Shown here: positions 34,871 through 43,749 of the stretch, piece after piece
Layout of the letters: every line of letters begins with the position of its first letter
Position numbering within the stretch: position 1 is the first letter of the stretch
Notes under the pieces: model-generated
What the model was told of the DNA's origin: nothing
The model's input: the letters and a program-made list of their open reading frames with translations, nothing else
Database searches by the model: none
Origin: UBA6627 sp965248675
GTDB lineage: Bacteria > Chloroflexota > Dehalococcoidia > UBA2979
Assembly: GCA_965248675.1 (NCBI GenBank)
Contig: CBDFJZ010000007.1
Span: 434,001 to 498,000, forward strand
Length of the DNA stretch: 64,000 nucleotides
Direction: 5' to 3'
Program-made: the position numbers and the translations under genes

Positions 34871-35617
34871 GTGAGCGGCGGCGAGAACGTCTACGAGGAG
34901 GCTCGCCTCGCCTCGCTCTACGACTACTTCAACCCGTGCGATCACCAGGACGACTTCTATCTCGCCCAGGCGCGCCGCCTCGGTGGCCCCGTGCTCGATC
35001 TCGGCTGCGGGACGGGCCGGCTCGCCGTGCGGATCGCCGAGGACGGCCTGCGCGTCGTGGGCGCCGAACCCGCCTCGGGGATGATCGGCGTCGCCCGTTC
35101 GAGGCTCGGCTGCGACCGCGTGAAGTGGATGCAGACGAGCGGGCAGGACCTCGATCTGTGTGAGCGATTCAGCCTGATCTACATGACCGGCCACGCGTTC
35201 CAGGCGGTGCTCTCGGACGAGGATGCCGGCGCACTCCTGCGGAACGTCGCGAACCACCTCGAACCCGAAGGCCGGTTCATCTTCGAGACCCGCAACCCCC
35301 TCGACCGCGCGTGGCTCCGCTGGACCGGCGACCGGGCCGCGGTCCAGACCACAGAGCACGGTCGTATCCAGGAGTCCTACGAGGTCGCGGGAGACGGGAT
35401 CGATGGTCTCGTCTCCGTCACCCACCACATCTGGCTCCTCGATCGCGGTGGGGAGCTGATCGGGCGCAGCCGCCTCCGTTTCCCGGCGAAGGACCACCTC
35501 GAAGCGCTGTTCGAGGCCGCCGGCCTCGACCTTCTCGAGTGGTACGGCGACTGGGACGAGACAGCGCTGCTCGAGGACAGCGTCGAGATGATCGCTGTGA
35601 CGGCCCGGGCGAGATGA
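34871..35617 (+). CDS. Class I SAM-dependent methyltransferase
   Basis: A 248-residue protein with the SAM-binding motif GPVLDLGCGTGRLAVRIAE, followed by RVVGAEPASGMIGVARSR (acidic residue for ribose) and a C-terminal beta domain (HIWLLDRGGELIGRSRLRFP). A GTG start at 34871 preceded by GGAG was preferred; an ATG at 34820 would overlap the kinase gene by 29 bases. Substrate unknown. The stop overlaps the next start (ATGA). Confidence 0.85.
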   Translation: MSGGENVYEEARLASLYDYFNPCDHQDDFYLAQARRLGGPVLDLGCGTGRLAVRIAEDGLRVVGAEPASGMIGVARSRLGCDRVKWMQTSGQDLDLCERFSLIYMTGHAFQAVLSDEDAGALLRNVANHLEPEGRFIFETRNPLDRAWLRWTGDRAAVQTTEHGRIQESYEVAGDGIDGLVSVTHHIWLLDRGGELIGRSRLRFPAKDHLEALFEAAGLDLLEWYGDWDETALLEDSVEMIAVTARAR

Positions 35618-36018
35618 CGAGCCGCCTCGATCTGGTGCGCGCCTACTTCGAGGTCTGCACGTCGGGCAGCGCCGATGCGATCGCAACCACCTTCACGAAA
35701 GACGCGGTCGTCTACGACACGAACCACGCGCCCGTTCGAGGACGGGAGGCGATCGGCGTGTTCTGGTTGCGCGTACGCGAGCGGTGGTCGGGCGCGGTCT
35801 GGACGATCGACTCCGGCCTCGAGGATGGCGACGCGGCCGCGATCGAGTGGAGCATGCGTGGCACCTCGAACGGCGAGCCGTTCGTCTTCCGTGGCTCGGA
35901 GCACTACCACTTCGACGGCGACCTGATCGCCGAGATCCGCCAGTACTGGACCTTCGACGGCGACGAGCCGGGGACCGAGTTGGTCGGCTACGTTTATGAC
36001 GGTGAGCCGAACATCTAG
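35614..36018 (+). CDS. SnoaL-like/NTF2-fold protein
   Basis: A 134-residue cone-shaped alpha+beta fold protein. LVRAYFEVCTSGSADAIATT and DAVVYDTNHAPVRGREAIG are typical of the polyketide-cyclase/SnoaL-like family, and the end IAEIRQYWTFDGDEPG matches the last strands. Such proteins act as small-molecule isomerases or hydrolases, or have no known activity. It is coupled to the methyltransferase by a four-base overlap and converges with VapC, also sharing four bases. Confidence 0.82.
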   Translation: MTSRLDLVRAYFEVCTSGSADAIATTFTKDAVVYDTNHAPVRGREAIGVFWLRVRERWSGAVWTIDSGLEDGDAAAIEWSMRGTSNGEPFVFRGSEHYHFDGDLIAEIRQYWTFDGDEPGTELVGYVYDGEPNI

Positions 36019-36395
36019 TAAGGCGTGGTCAGCTCCGGGAACATCGGAAAGTGTCGGAAGTTGACCGTCCACAGTTCGGCGCCGAGTCGCTCGGCGGTCG
36101 CCGCGATCACGTAGTCGACGGGGTCGACGCTCGGATACGAACGCCGGTACCGATTGGCATACTGGCCGGCGCGTTCGGCGAGCTCGTCGTCGACCTCGAC
36201 CCATTCGAACGTTTCGAGCAGACCCCGCGTGGCGCGCTCCTCGTCTGGTCGCATGCCCGCGACCAGCTCGACCTTCGTGAGCACCGAAGCCGCCATCAAC
36301 TCTCGCTCCTCGATCGCTTGCCGGATCGCCAGCCGCGCGCGCTCGTCACCGCGCAGGTGATCGATCAGGACCGACGTATCGACAACGATCGGCAT
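36015..36395 (-). CDS. vapC: VapC-type PIN-domain toxin
   Basis: A 126-residue PIN-domain RNase. Acidic metal ligands are visible: Asp6 (VVDTSVLIDHLRG), Glu43 (TKVELVAGM), Asp91 and Asp94 (SVDPVDYVIAATA). The C-terminal ELWTVNFRHFPMFPEL is characteristic of VapC. Known members cut tRNA or rRNA and are neutralised by the VapB partner encoded directly upstream, whose last base is shared with this gene. The arrangement and operator indicate an intact type II toxin-antitoxin module. Confidence 0.93.
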   Translation of the reverse strand: MPIVVDTSVLIDHLRGDERARLAIRQAIEERELMAASVLTKVELVAGMRPDEERATRGLLETFEWVEVDDELAERAGQYANRYRRSYPSVDPVDYVIAATAERLGAELWTVNFRHFPMFPELTTPY

Positions 36396-36646
36396 CAGCC
36401 AGGGAGGCGGCGCGCCGTGCCGCGACGTAGCCCCTCGACGTAGCTCGCGCCGTCGAACTCACGGTTCGTCCAGCTGCCGAAACTCTCATCGAGGACTCGA
36501 ATCGCGTCGGATCCGGGAGTCGCTCCATAGCTGCGGTCGACCGCGCGGCGCACGAGTTCAGCGAGCGCCAGACCACTGCGTTCTGACTCCCGGCACAGGC
36601 GCTCATACTGCTCGTCAGTCAGGGTGATCTGGGTGCGATGGCTCAT
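36395..36646 (-). CDS. vapB: VapB-type ribbon-helix-helix antitoxin
   Basis: An 83-residue protein. The N-terminal RTQITLTDEQYERLCRESER and LALAELVRRAVDRSYG form a ribbon-helix-helix DNA-binding domain; the C-terminal half (FGSWTNREFDGASYVEGL) would wrap VapC. It starts at 36646, one base inside a perfect palindrome, with no ribosome-binding site at the usual distance, so transcripts may be leaderless or use AGAGGGG about 20 bases upstream. Expected to repress its own promoter with VapC. Confidence 0.88.
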   Translation of the reverse strand: MSHRTQITLTDEQYERLCRESERSGLALAELVRRAVDRSYGATPGSDAIRVLDESFGSWTNREFDGASYVEGLRRGTARRLPG

Positions 36647-36663
36647 GATGTAAGGCTACATCA
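36646..36663. promoter_or_regulatory. Perfect palindromic operator of vapBC
   Basis: TGATGTA (36646-36652) and TACATCA (36657-36663) are exact reverse complements separated by AGGC. The site touches the vapB start codon, the usual place for an autoregulatory VapBC operator. The palindrome is seen directly; binding by VapBC is inferred from position and family behaviour. Confidence 0.7.
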
Positions 36664-36799
36664 CCCCTCTCTGACGCGTATCGGGAGCACTCCTATTACG
36701 AAGCCTTGTTGCGAAGCCCTATCGCGACACCCTATCGCCAGACGACGCCCATTACAGCTGCCGAAGAGCATCTGCGCGCCTTTGTCCTGCGGCAGCGCC

Positions 36800-37816
36800 C
36801 TACGGCAGCACTCCGCTGTCCCGCAGCAGCTCGAGCGTGCCCTCGAGGTCTTCGAGAGCGTTCAGATCGATCGCGAGCGGCACGATCTCGCCGAGGGGTA
36901 TCAGGTCCAGTGCCGGCGGCACGCCGGCGACGAGCGGATATTCGTAGTTCTCGCTCGACAGGTAGGCCTGTGACTCGTCGTTCAGCAGAAACGCCAGCAG
37001 CTGCCTCGCCCCGTCGCTCGCATCGGAACCCGCGATCACGCCAGCGCCGGAGACGTTGATGAGCGTTCCGGGGTCGCCGGGGCCGGTGAAGTGGTTCCGC
37101 GCCGGGAAATCGTCGCCTTCCTCGGCCAGGAACCGGTAGAGGTAGTAGTGGTTGACGAATCCGACGTCGATCTCGCCGCGGCCGACAGCGTCGACGATCG
37201 AGGTGTTGTTCGAGTAGATCGTCGCGCCGTTCGCCTCGATGCCTTCGAGCCAGGAGCGGGCGGCGTCATCACCTTCGGACGCGCGGAGCGCGGTGAGCCA
37301 CGCCTGGAACGACCCGTTCGTGGGCGCCCAGCCGATGCGCCCGGCCCAGGCCGGGTCGGTGAACTCCAGGATCGAGGTCGGAAGCTCGTGCGCCGACAGC
37401 ACGTCCGTGTTGTACACCACGACGCGCGCGCGGCCAGAGATGCCGACCCATTGCGCCGAGGGAGACCGGTAGCTGACCGGCACCCGCTCGAGGACCGCGG
37501 CCTCGAGGGTGGCGAACATCCCTGCGCGCTGCAGCGCGCCGAGCGCGCCCGCGTCCTGAGCGATGAACAGATCCGCGTCGGTCCGGTCGCCCTCCTCGAG
37601 CAGGAGCGCGGCGAGTGACGAGGTGCTGCCGTAGCGAACCGCGACCGGCCGGCCGGTCTCCTCGCTGAACCGATCGAGTAGCGGGCCGATCAACTCCTCA
37701 CTGCGACCGGAATAGACCGTGATCGTCTCGTCGCCGTCGTCGCCGCAGGTCGCGAGGACGACTGCCAACATGGCGACCGCGACGAGGATGAGGATGCGAA
37801 TTCCGGCTGACCGCAT
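36800..37816 (-). CDS. Ferric iron ABC transporter substrate-binding lipoprotein (FbpA/AfuA-like)
   Basis: A 338-residue periplasmic-binding-protein-fold lipoprotein. The signal MRSAGIRILILVAVAMLAVV ends before a Cys at residue 24. ITVYSGRSEELIGPLLDRF is the standard start of FbpA proteins. GFVNHYYLYRF contains the paired Tyr that bind Fe(III), and SSENYEYPLVAGVPPA matches the family C-terminus. It is divergent from its permease and ATPase, so a shared control region lies between them. Confidence 0.92.
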   Translation of the reverse strand: MRSAGIRILILVAVAMLAVVLATCGDDGDETITVYSGRSEELIGPLLDRFSEETGRPVAVRYGSTSSLAALLLEEGDRTDADLFIAQDAGALGALQRAGMFATLEAAVLERVPVSYRSPSAQWVGISGRARVVVYNTDVLSAHELPTSILEFTDPAWAGRIGWAPTNGSFQAWLTALRASEGDDAARSWLEGIEANGATIYSNNTSIVDAVGRGEIDVGFVNHYYLYRFLAEEGDDFPARNHFTGPGDPGTLINVSGAGVIAGSDASDGARQLLAFLLNDESQAYLSSENYEYPLVAGVPPALDLIPLGEIVPLAIDLNALEDLEGTLELLRDSGVLP

Positions 37817-37869
37817 GCCACCCCACAGCTCATGATCGTGTTGATACGTGCGTTGGAATGATGGGTACC

Positions 37870-37896
37870 CTGACAGGTATCAGTACTGTCTACAAT
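37870..37896 (+). promoter_or_regulatory. Candidate promoter and operator between the iron-transport genes
   Basis: CTGACA (37870-37875) and TACAAT (37891-37896) resemble -35 and -10 hexamers (five of six each), with a rather short 15-base spacer, reading toward the permease. Between and over them lies an imperfect 19-bp inverted repeat, GACAG (37872-37876) to CTGTC (37886-37890). A Fur- or DtxR/IdeR-type repressor site here would control both divergent units, but the repeat does not match a textbook box. Confidence 0.35.
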
Positions 37897-38029
37897 AAGA
37901 ACTGACGGTTGTGACGACGAAGGGACCAACGTCGCATCGAGCGGCGACGAACATTAGCTCGCCCTACGACCGATTCGTAGGTACAAGAGGGTCAGTACCG
38001 GATCCGGTTCCCACGGAGGCAAGACTGCG

Positions 38030-39637
38030 GTGACGCTCGCTTCGGTTCGCGGACTCGTGGTTTCGCCGCGATCGGCCGGCAGTATGCGCGGGCCGCCGAT
38101 CGCGCTCGTCCTCGGGGCGCTGCTCGTCGCGACCCTCGCGCTGGTGCCGCCCGCCTACCTCGCGGTGCGGGTGAGCGACGACCTCCAGGCGGCCGGCAAC
38201 GCCGTCTTCACGCGTTCGACGCTCGAGCTCACGGCACGCACGCTCGCGTTCGCCGCCGCCGTGACCGCCCTCGCGACCGCGGTCGCGCTCCCGATTGCCT
38301 GGCTCACGGAACGGACGGACCTCCCGGCCCGACGCTTCGTCGCAGTCCTCGCCGCCGCGCCGCTCGCCGTCCCGACCTACGTCGGCGCGTTGGTCGCGAT
38401 CTCCGCCTTCGGCCCGGGCGGCATCCTCGATGACCTGACCGGGCGCGAAGTACCGTTGCCGATCTACGGATTCGGCGGCACCACTGTCGTGCTCGCGCTG
38501 TTCACCTATCCATACATGCTGCTCACCGTGCGTCCAGCGATCGCCGCGCTCGATCCGCGCCTCGAAGAGGCGTCGCGCGGCTTCGGGCACGGCCGCTGGA
38601 CGACCTTTCGCCGCGTCGTACTCCCTCAGCTCCGGCCGGCGCTGTCCTCGGGTGGCCTGATCGTGGCGCTGTACGCCCTCGCCGACTTCGGCGCCCCGTC
38701 ATTGATGCGCTTCGACTCGTTCACGCGGGTGATCTTCATCCGCTACGAGACCAGCTTCGACCGCACGGCAGCCGCCGCGCTGGCCGCGGTCCTTGCGCTG
38801 CTTGCCCTGGCGCTGGTCGCGCTCGAGGTGCGATCGCGCGGTCGCCGTCGCTACGACGCGGTACGCGGGAACGGGCAGGCGGTGGCGCCCTCGATCAAGC
38901 TCGGTCGGTGGCGCTGGCCGGCCACCGCATTCGTTGCGAGCGTCCTCGGTCTGACGCTGGTGCTGCCGGTCGGCGTGCTCGGCTACTGGCTCTTGCGTGG
39001 CCTCTCGGCCGGCGAGACGGTTGGCGGGCTTTGGGACGCCGTGACCAACACATTGCTCGGGGCCGGGCTGGCGGCGGTCGTCGTCGCGATCGCCGCGCTC
39101 CCTGTCGCCACCCTGGCCGTCCGCCATCCGCGGTTCCCGCTGACACGCCCGGTCGAGGTGCTCTCCTACTCCGGTTACGCGCTGCCCGGACTCGTCGTCG
39201 CGCTCGCGCTGGTGTTCGCCGGAATCAACTTCGGGCCGCTGTATCAGTCGCTCGCGATGTTGATCGCGGCCTACGCGCTGCTGTTCCTGCCGCTGGCGAT
39301 CGGCGCGACCCGCGTCGCGCTGCTCCAGGTGCGGCCGTCGGTCGAGGAGGCCGCGCGCGGCCTCGGGAGGTCGCAGTGGAACGTGCTGCGGACCGTGACC
39401 GCGCCGCTGGCCAGCCGTGGCATCCTCGCGGGTGCGGCGCTGGTGTTCCTCACGGCGATCAAGGAGTTGCCGGCGACGCTGATCCTCGCGCCGATCGGCT
39501 TCGATACCCTCGCGGTGCGTGTCTGGAGCGCGTCCAGTGAGGCCTTCTTCGCGCGGGCAGCGCTTCCGGCGCTGCTGCTGCTCCTGCTCTCGACGATCCC
39601 GCTGGTCGTCCTCGAAGTGACCGGACGCCGCCGATGA
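38030..39637 (+). CDS. Ferric iron ABC transporter permease (FbpB-like, fused double permease)
   Basis: A 535-residue integral membrane protein with two permease halves of about six helices each. Each half carries an EAA loop: EEASRGFGHGRWTTFRRVVL in the first and EEAARGLGRSQWNVLRTVTA in the second, the contacts for the ATPase. Two fused halves are standard for FbpB-type iron permeases. The GTG at 38030 has ACGGAGG about ten bases upstream; an ATG at codon 19 is possible. It overlaps the ATPase gene by four bases (ATGA). Confidence 0.93.
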   Translation: MTLASVRGLVVSPRSAGSMRGPPIALVLGALLVATLALVPPAYLAVRVSDDLQAAGNAVFTRSTLELTARTLAFAAAVTALATAVALPIAWLTERTDLPARRFVAVLAAAPLAVPTYVGALVAISAFGPGGILDDLTGREVPLPIYGFGGTTVVLALFTYPYMLLTVRPAIAALDPRLEEASRGFGHGRWTTFRRVVLPQLRPALSSGGLIVALYALADFGAPSLMRFDSFTRVIFIRYETSFDRTAAAALAAVLALLALALVALEVRSRGRRRYDAVRGNGQAVAPSIKLGRWRWPATAFVASVLGLTLVLPVGVLGYWLLRGLSAGETVGGLWDAVTNTLLGAGLAAVVVAIAALPVATLAVRHPRFPLTRPVEVLSYSGYALPGLVVALALVFAGINFGPLYQSLAMLIAAYALLFLPLAIGATRVALLQVRPSVEEAARGLGRSQWNVLRTVTAPLASRGILAGAALVFLTAIKELPATLILAPIGFDTLAVRVWSASSEAFFARAALPALLLLLLSTIPLVVLEVTGRRR

Positions 39638-40683
39638 ACGACCGCGTCAACGCTGCAGCGCCCGACGTTGCGCTTCGCGCGTCCGGCCTGCGCGCCTCGT
39701 TCGACGGCGTCGAGGCGGTGTCCGATCTCACGCTCGAGATCCGCGAGGGCGAGCTGCTGGCGATCCTCGGGCCGTCCGGGTGCGGGAAGACGACGGCGCT
39801 GCGCCTGATCGCCGGCTTCGAGGTGCCCACCGCGGGCTCGCTCGAGCTCGGCGGATCCACGGTCGCCGACGCGTACCACGTCGTCCCGCCTGAGCGGCGC
39901 GGCGTCGGCATGGTCTTCCAGGACTACGCGCTGTTCCCGCACATGACGGTCCGCGAGAACGTCGAGTACGGCCTGCGCGGGATCGAGGACAGGCGGCGAC
40001 TCGCCACGGACGCGCTCGCGACGACCGGCCTCGCCAACCTCGGCGACCGTCGGGTGCACGAGCTGTCGGGTGGCGAGCAGCAGCGCGTCGCACTCGCCCG
40101 TGCGCTCGCGCCACGTCCCCGTCTCCTGCTGCTCGACGAGCCGTTCTCGAACCTCGATCTCGCGTTGCGCGCGCACGTTCGCGAGGAGCTACACGACATC
40201 GTGCGTGAGACCGGGATCACGACGATCCTCGTCACTCACGATCAGGAAGAGGCGCTGTCAATCGCCGATCGTGTGGCGTTCATGGCGCGCGGCCGGATCG
40301 TGCAGGTCGGAAGCCCCGAGGCGATCTACCTCCGGCCCGCCACGATCGACGTCGCCGAGTTCCTGGGCGACGCGAACATCTTCGCGGCCAACGTCGCCGA
40401 CGGCAGCATCGAGACCGCCCTCGGCTCCTTCGAGGCGCCCGCCGGCGCGCGCCGCGGAGCGGCGATCGTTCGCCCCGAGGATCTCGAGATCGGCACGCGA
40501 GGCGTACATGCGACGGTCATCCATCGCGAGTATTACGGGCACGATCAGGTGCTGCGCGTTCGTCTCGATGGCGGCGCTGTCGTGCGCGTTCGCCTCGGGT
40601 CGCGCGAACGCTTCGACGCGGGCGACGAGGTCGCACTGACGCTCGCGGCGCCACCGTTGATCCTCGACGTCGACGAGCGCTAG
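39634..40683 (+). CDS. Ferric iron ABC transporter ATPase (FbpC-like)
   Basis: A 349-residue ATPase. Walker A GPSGCGKTTALRL, Q-loop GMVFQDYALFPHMTVRENV, signature LSGGEQQRVALARAL, Walker B LLLLDEPFSNLD and H-loop LVTHDQEEALS are all intact. The C-terminal about 110 residues form a TOBE-type regulatory domain (AIVRPEDLEIGTRG). It energises uptake through the FbpB-like permease. Last gene of the unit; a GC hairpin follows. Confidence 0.95.
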   Translation: MNDRVNAAAPDVALRASGLRASFDGVEAVSDLTLEIREGELLAILGPSGCGKTTALRLIAGFEVPTAGSLELGGSTVADAYHVVPPERRGVGMVFQDYALFPHMTVRENVEYGLRGIEDRRRLATDALATTGLANLGDRRVHELSGGEQQRVALARALAPRPRLLLLDEPFSNLDLALRAHVREELHDIVRETGITTILVTHDQEEALSIADRVAFMARGRIVQVGSPEAIYLRPATIDVAEFLGDANIFAANVADGSIETALGSFEAPAGARRGAAIVRPEDLEIGTRGVHATVIHREYYGHDQVLRVRLDGGAVVRVRLGSRERFDAGDEVALTLAAPPLILDVDER

Positions 40684-40701
40684 CGACGGGGGCCGCCCGA
40701 C

Positions 40702-40714
40702 CGCGCGAAGCGCG
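40702..40714 (+). terminator. Short GC hairpin after the iron-transport ATPase gene
   Basis: CGCGC (40702-40706) and GCGCG (40710-40714) pair around GAA, 18 bases after the stop. There is no T-run, so termination is only a suggestion. The rest of the gap to 40967 shows nothing else recognised. Confidence 0.25.
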
Positions 40715-40967
40715 CGCATCCAGGGTCGCACCCCATCGAACACCCACCCATCTGACGCGACGCCGATGCCAGGCCGGATCACCGCTGGACAAGCACGCCC
40801 CGTCCCTACAGCGCGTCGGCGCCTGACAGCGAGTGACGGGAAAACCACTACGGCCCGCGCCGCAACAAACCGCCCCGACCTGCCGACACTTGAAGTTGAG
40901 TAGCGGTGATCGGCGATCCGCCGGTTCCGCCGGCGCGGTCGTCGGTGACGAAGCTGGGGATGGTATT

Positions 40968-42717
40968 ATGATTGAGGCATCAGCAGGGAAGTCATGGTGG
41001 CTGTGGCTGGTCACGGCCGTGGTCATGCTGGTGGCGATCGCCTGCAGCAGCAGCGACGACGCCGATCCGCAGCCAGCCGCTGATTCCGGCTCGACGCCGG
41101 CAACGGCGCGAACCGCTGCAGCGACGCCTGCCGACGAGCAGGTACTCCGAGTCAGTATGCCGGGCGAGCCCTCGTCTCTGGACCCGCAGCATGCCGCCGA
41201 CGCGGACAGCATTGCGGTGTTGCGCCAGCTCTACGCTGGCCTGCTCCGGCTCGACGAAAACCAGACGATTCAGCCTGACCTCGCGGCAGCCGTCCCCACC
41301 CTCGAAAACGGCGGCATCTCCGCCAACGGCCTGACCTACACGTTCAAGCTGAACGATGGTCTCCGATGGTCGGACGGCGAGCCGCTGGTCGCGCAGGCCT
41401 TCGTCGATGGCGCGCGCCGCCTCTTCGAGCCGGGCAATGCCGGGTCGTACGCGAGCTTCTACCGCATGATCGCCGCCGGAGGCGCTCAGGCCGAATTCGC
41501 GCGGGCGGCCGACGACGGGCTCGAGGGCGAGGACCTCCGCCCGTTCGAGCAGGCCGTGGTCGAAGGCCTCCAGGTGTCGGCGCCGGACGACCGCACGGTC
41601 GTCTACCGGTTGAACGCACGGAGCCCGGTGTTCCTGTTGCTCACGACGCTAACGCCGGCCTACCCCGTCCGGCAGGACATCGCCGACGCCGCCGGGGACG
41701 GCTGGGCCGAGGCCGGCACGCTCGTCGCCAACGGCCCCTTCAAACTCGTCGCATGGGATCACGACGAGGACCTGCTGCTCGAGGCGAACGAGTTCTCGCA
41801 CCGGGACCCCCCTGCTCGACGCGATCTCGATCGACATCATCCCCGATGCCGCGATCGCCTTCCTTGCGTATCAGCAGGGTGAGCTGGACGTGGTTGGGCT
41901 CGGTCCGGAAGAGCTCGTCCAGGTCCGGGGCACGGATCTCGTCGACGAGTTCGCGAGCTACGCCCGGCTGGCCACGAAAGGCCTGTACTTCAACTTCACC
42001 GACCCGGCGCTGGCCGATCTGAACGTCCGCCGCGCGCTCGCCGCCGCAGTGAGCCGTGAAGAGTACGCCGAGGTCGTGCGCGAGGGAGCCGTCCTGCCGG
42101 CGTACGGCTGGGTGCCGCCGGGAATGCCCGGTCATGACCCCACCGTCGGCGCCCAGTACCAGGACAACCTGGAGCAGGCACGCACCTGGCTGGCCGAGGC
42201 CGGATTCCCCGGTGGCGAGGGTCTGGCGATCGAGATCATGGGCCCGGATGACTCCGTCACGGCCCAGCGCAACGAGTGGTTGCAGCAGCAGTGGGAGACC
42301 AACCTCGGCATCACCGTGACGATCCGAACGCTGGAGCGAGGCGCGGCGTTCGGCGCGCTGTTCGGTGGGGACTTCCAGATCAGCAGCGCTGGTTGGTTCG
42401 CGGACTACCCGGACCCGGAGAACTGGATGCCGCTCTTCCATAGCAAGTCGGGCCTGAACCTTGGGGGTTACAGCAACGCCGACTTCGATTCGCTGTTCAG
42501 CGCCGCCGGGTCGGAGCTGAACAACGACCTGCGCATCGACCTCTATTTGCAGGCCCAGCGCATCATGATCGATGAGCTGGCGATGGCCCTGCTCTACTAC
42601 GAGGGCCGCCAGACGCTGATGAAGCCGTGGGTACGGGGTCTCGTCCCCAGCTCCATGGAGAGCAGCATCCCTGGCGACCTGTTCCTCGACCGGGTCTTCA
42701 TTCAAGGTCGCAGCTAG
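40968..42717 (+). CDS. Peptide/solute ABC transporter binding lipoprotein (OppA/DppA family), with one frameshift
   Basis: Reconstructed 582-residue SBP family 5 lipoprotein. The signal WWLWLVTAVVMLVAIACSSS ends at a lipobox Cys. A Thr/Ala linker precedes LRVSMPGEPSSLDPQHAADA and FKLNDGLRWSDGEPLVAQAF, the classical start. Frame changes at the six-C run 41807-41812: NEFSHRDP continues as LLDAISIDIIPDAAIAFL, one C too many. The second part has NVRRALAAAVSREEYAEVV and SAGWFADYPDPENWMPLF. Total length is normal. It binds oligopeptides or other solutes outside the cell for the two downstream permeases. The break is probably a homopolymer error. Confidence 0.88.
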
Positions 42718-42777
42718 CACGGAAGCGATGCGGGCGCTCGCGCGCCTGCATCGCCTTCCCGTCGCCCGGCGGCCACC

Positions 42778-43725
42778 ATGGCCCGGTACCTGACCTCCCG
42801 CATCGTCGAGGCGCTGGTCACGCTCTTCGTGATCGCGCTGACAACCTTCCTCCTGATGCACAGCGTCCCGGGCGGGCCATTCGACTCACTGGCGGGCGAA
42901 CGCGGGGTCTCCGCCGAGTTCATCCGCCAACAAGAGGCCTACTACGGCGTGGACGATCCGCTGCCCGCCCAGTTCGCCAGATATCTCGGCAACCTCTTGC
43001 AGGGCGATCTGGGGCTCTCGTTCGAGCAGCGCGGCCAGCGCGTCTCGGATCTCGTCGCCGACAAGTTCAAGCCGTCGCTGATCCTCGGCGTGATGTCGTT
43101 CACGATCGTCCTCGTGATCGGCATCCCCGCCGGCGTGCTCGCCGCCGCACGGCGAAACTCGACCTGGGACTACGCGTCGCTCGGCCTCAGCACCGCGCTC
43201 GCGGCGGTGCCCAGCTTCGTGCTGGCGTTCGGCCTGCTCCTGATCTTCTCGGTCTGGCTCGACTGGTTCCCGGTGCGCCTCGGCAAAGGCTTCGGCGACA
43301 ACTTCTCCAGCCTGCGGAACGGCGTCCTCCCCGCGATCGCGCTCGGCGCACCTGCCATGGCGCTGCTCTCGCGTATCACCCGCGGCGCCATGCTCGAGGT
43401 GCTTGACCAGGATTACGTGCGTACCGCACGCGCGAAGGGCCTGGCGAACTCCGCCGTCTACTGGCGGCACGCCCTCCGCAACGCGCTGATCCCGGTCCTG
43501 ACCCTGATCGGCCCGCTGTTCGCCGGGCTCGTCACCGGGTCGATCATCGTCGAATCGATCTTCGGGCTGCCCGGGATCGGCGCCGCCTTCATCACCTCCG
43601 TCCTCGCCCGCGACTACGGCGTGATCATGGGCACCACCATGCTCTTCGCGACCGTGATCGTGCTGGCGAACTTCCTCGTCGACCTCGCCTACCCGCTCGT
43701 CGACCCTCGGGTGTGGCTCGGCTGA
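42778..43725 (+). CDS. Peptide-type ABC transporter permease (DppB/OppB-like)
   Basis: A 315-residue membrane protein with about six helices. The N-terminal RYLTSRIVEALVTLFVIALT, FDDPLPAQF-type loop (YYGVDDPLPAQFARYLGN), EAA-loop region DYVRTARAKGLANSAVYWRH and SIIVESIFGLPGIGAAFI are family signatures. It lies 60 bases after the binding protein and 24 bases before the second permease. Confidence 0.94.
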   Translation: MARYLTSRIVEALVTLFVIALTTFLLMHSVPGGPFDSLAGERGVSAEFIRQQEAYYGVDDPLPAQFARYLGNLLQGDLGLSFEQRGQRVSDLVADKFKPSLILGVMSFTIVLVIGIPAGVLAAARRNSTWDYASLGLSTALAAVPSFVLAFGLLLIFSVWLDWFPVRLGKGFGDNFSSLRNGVLPAIALGAPAMALLSRITRGAMLEVLDQDYVRTARAKGLANSAVYWRHALRNALIPVLTLIGPLFAGLVTGSIIVESIFGLPGIGAAFITSVLARDYGVIMGTTMLFATVIVLANFLVDLAYPLVDPRVWLG

Positions 43726-43749
43726 TGCCCGTGCGGAGAGATTGAGCCG

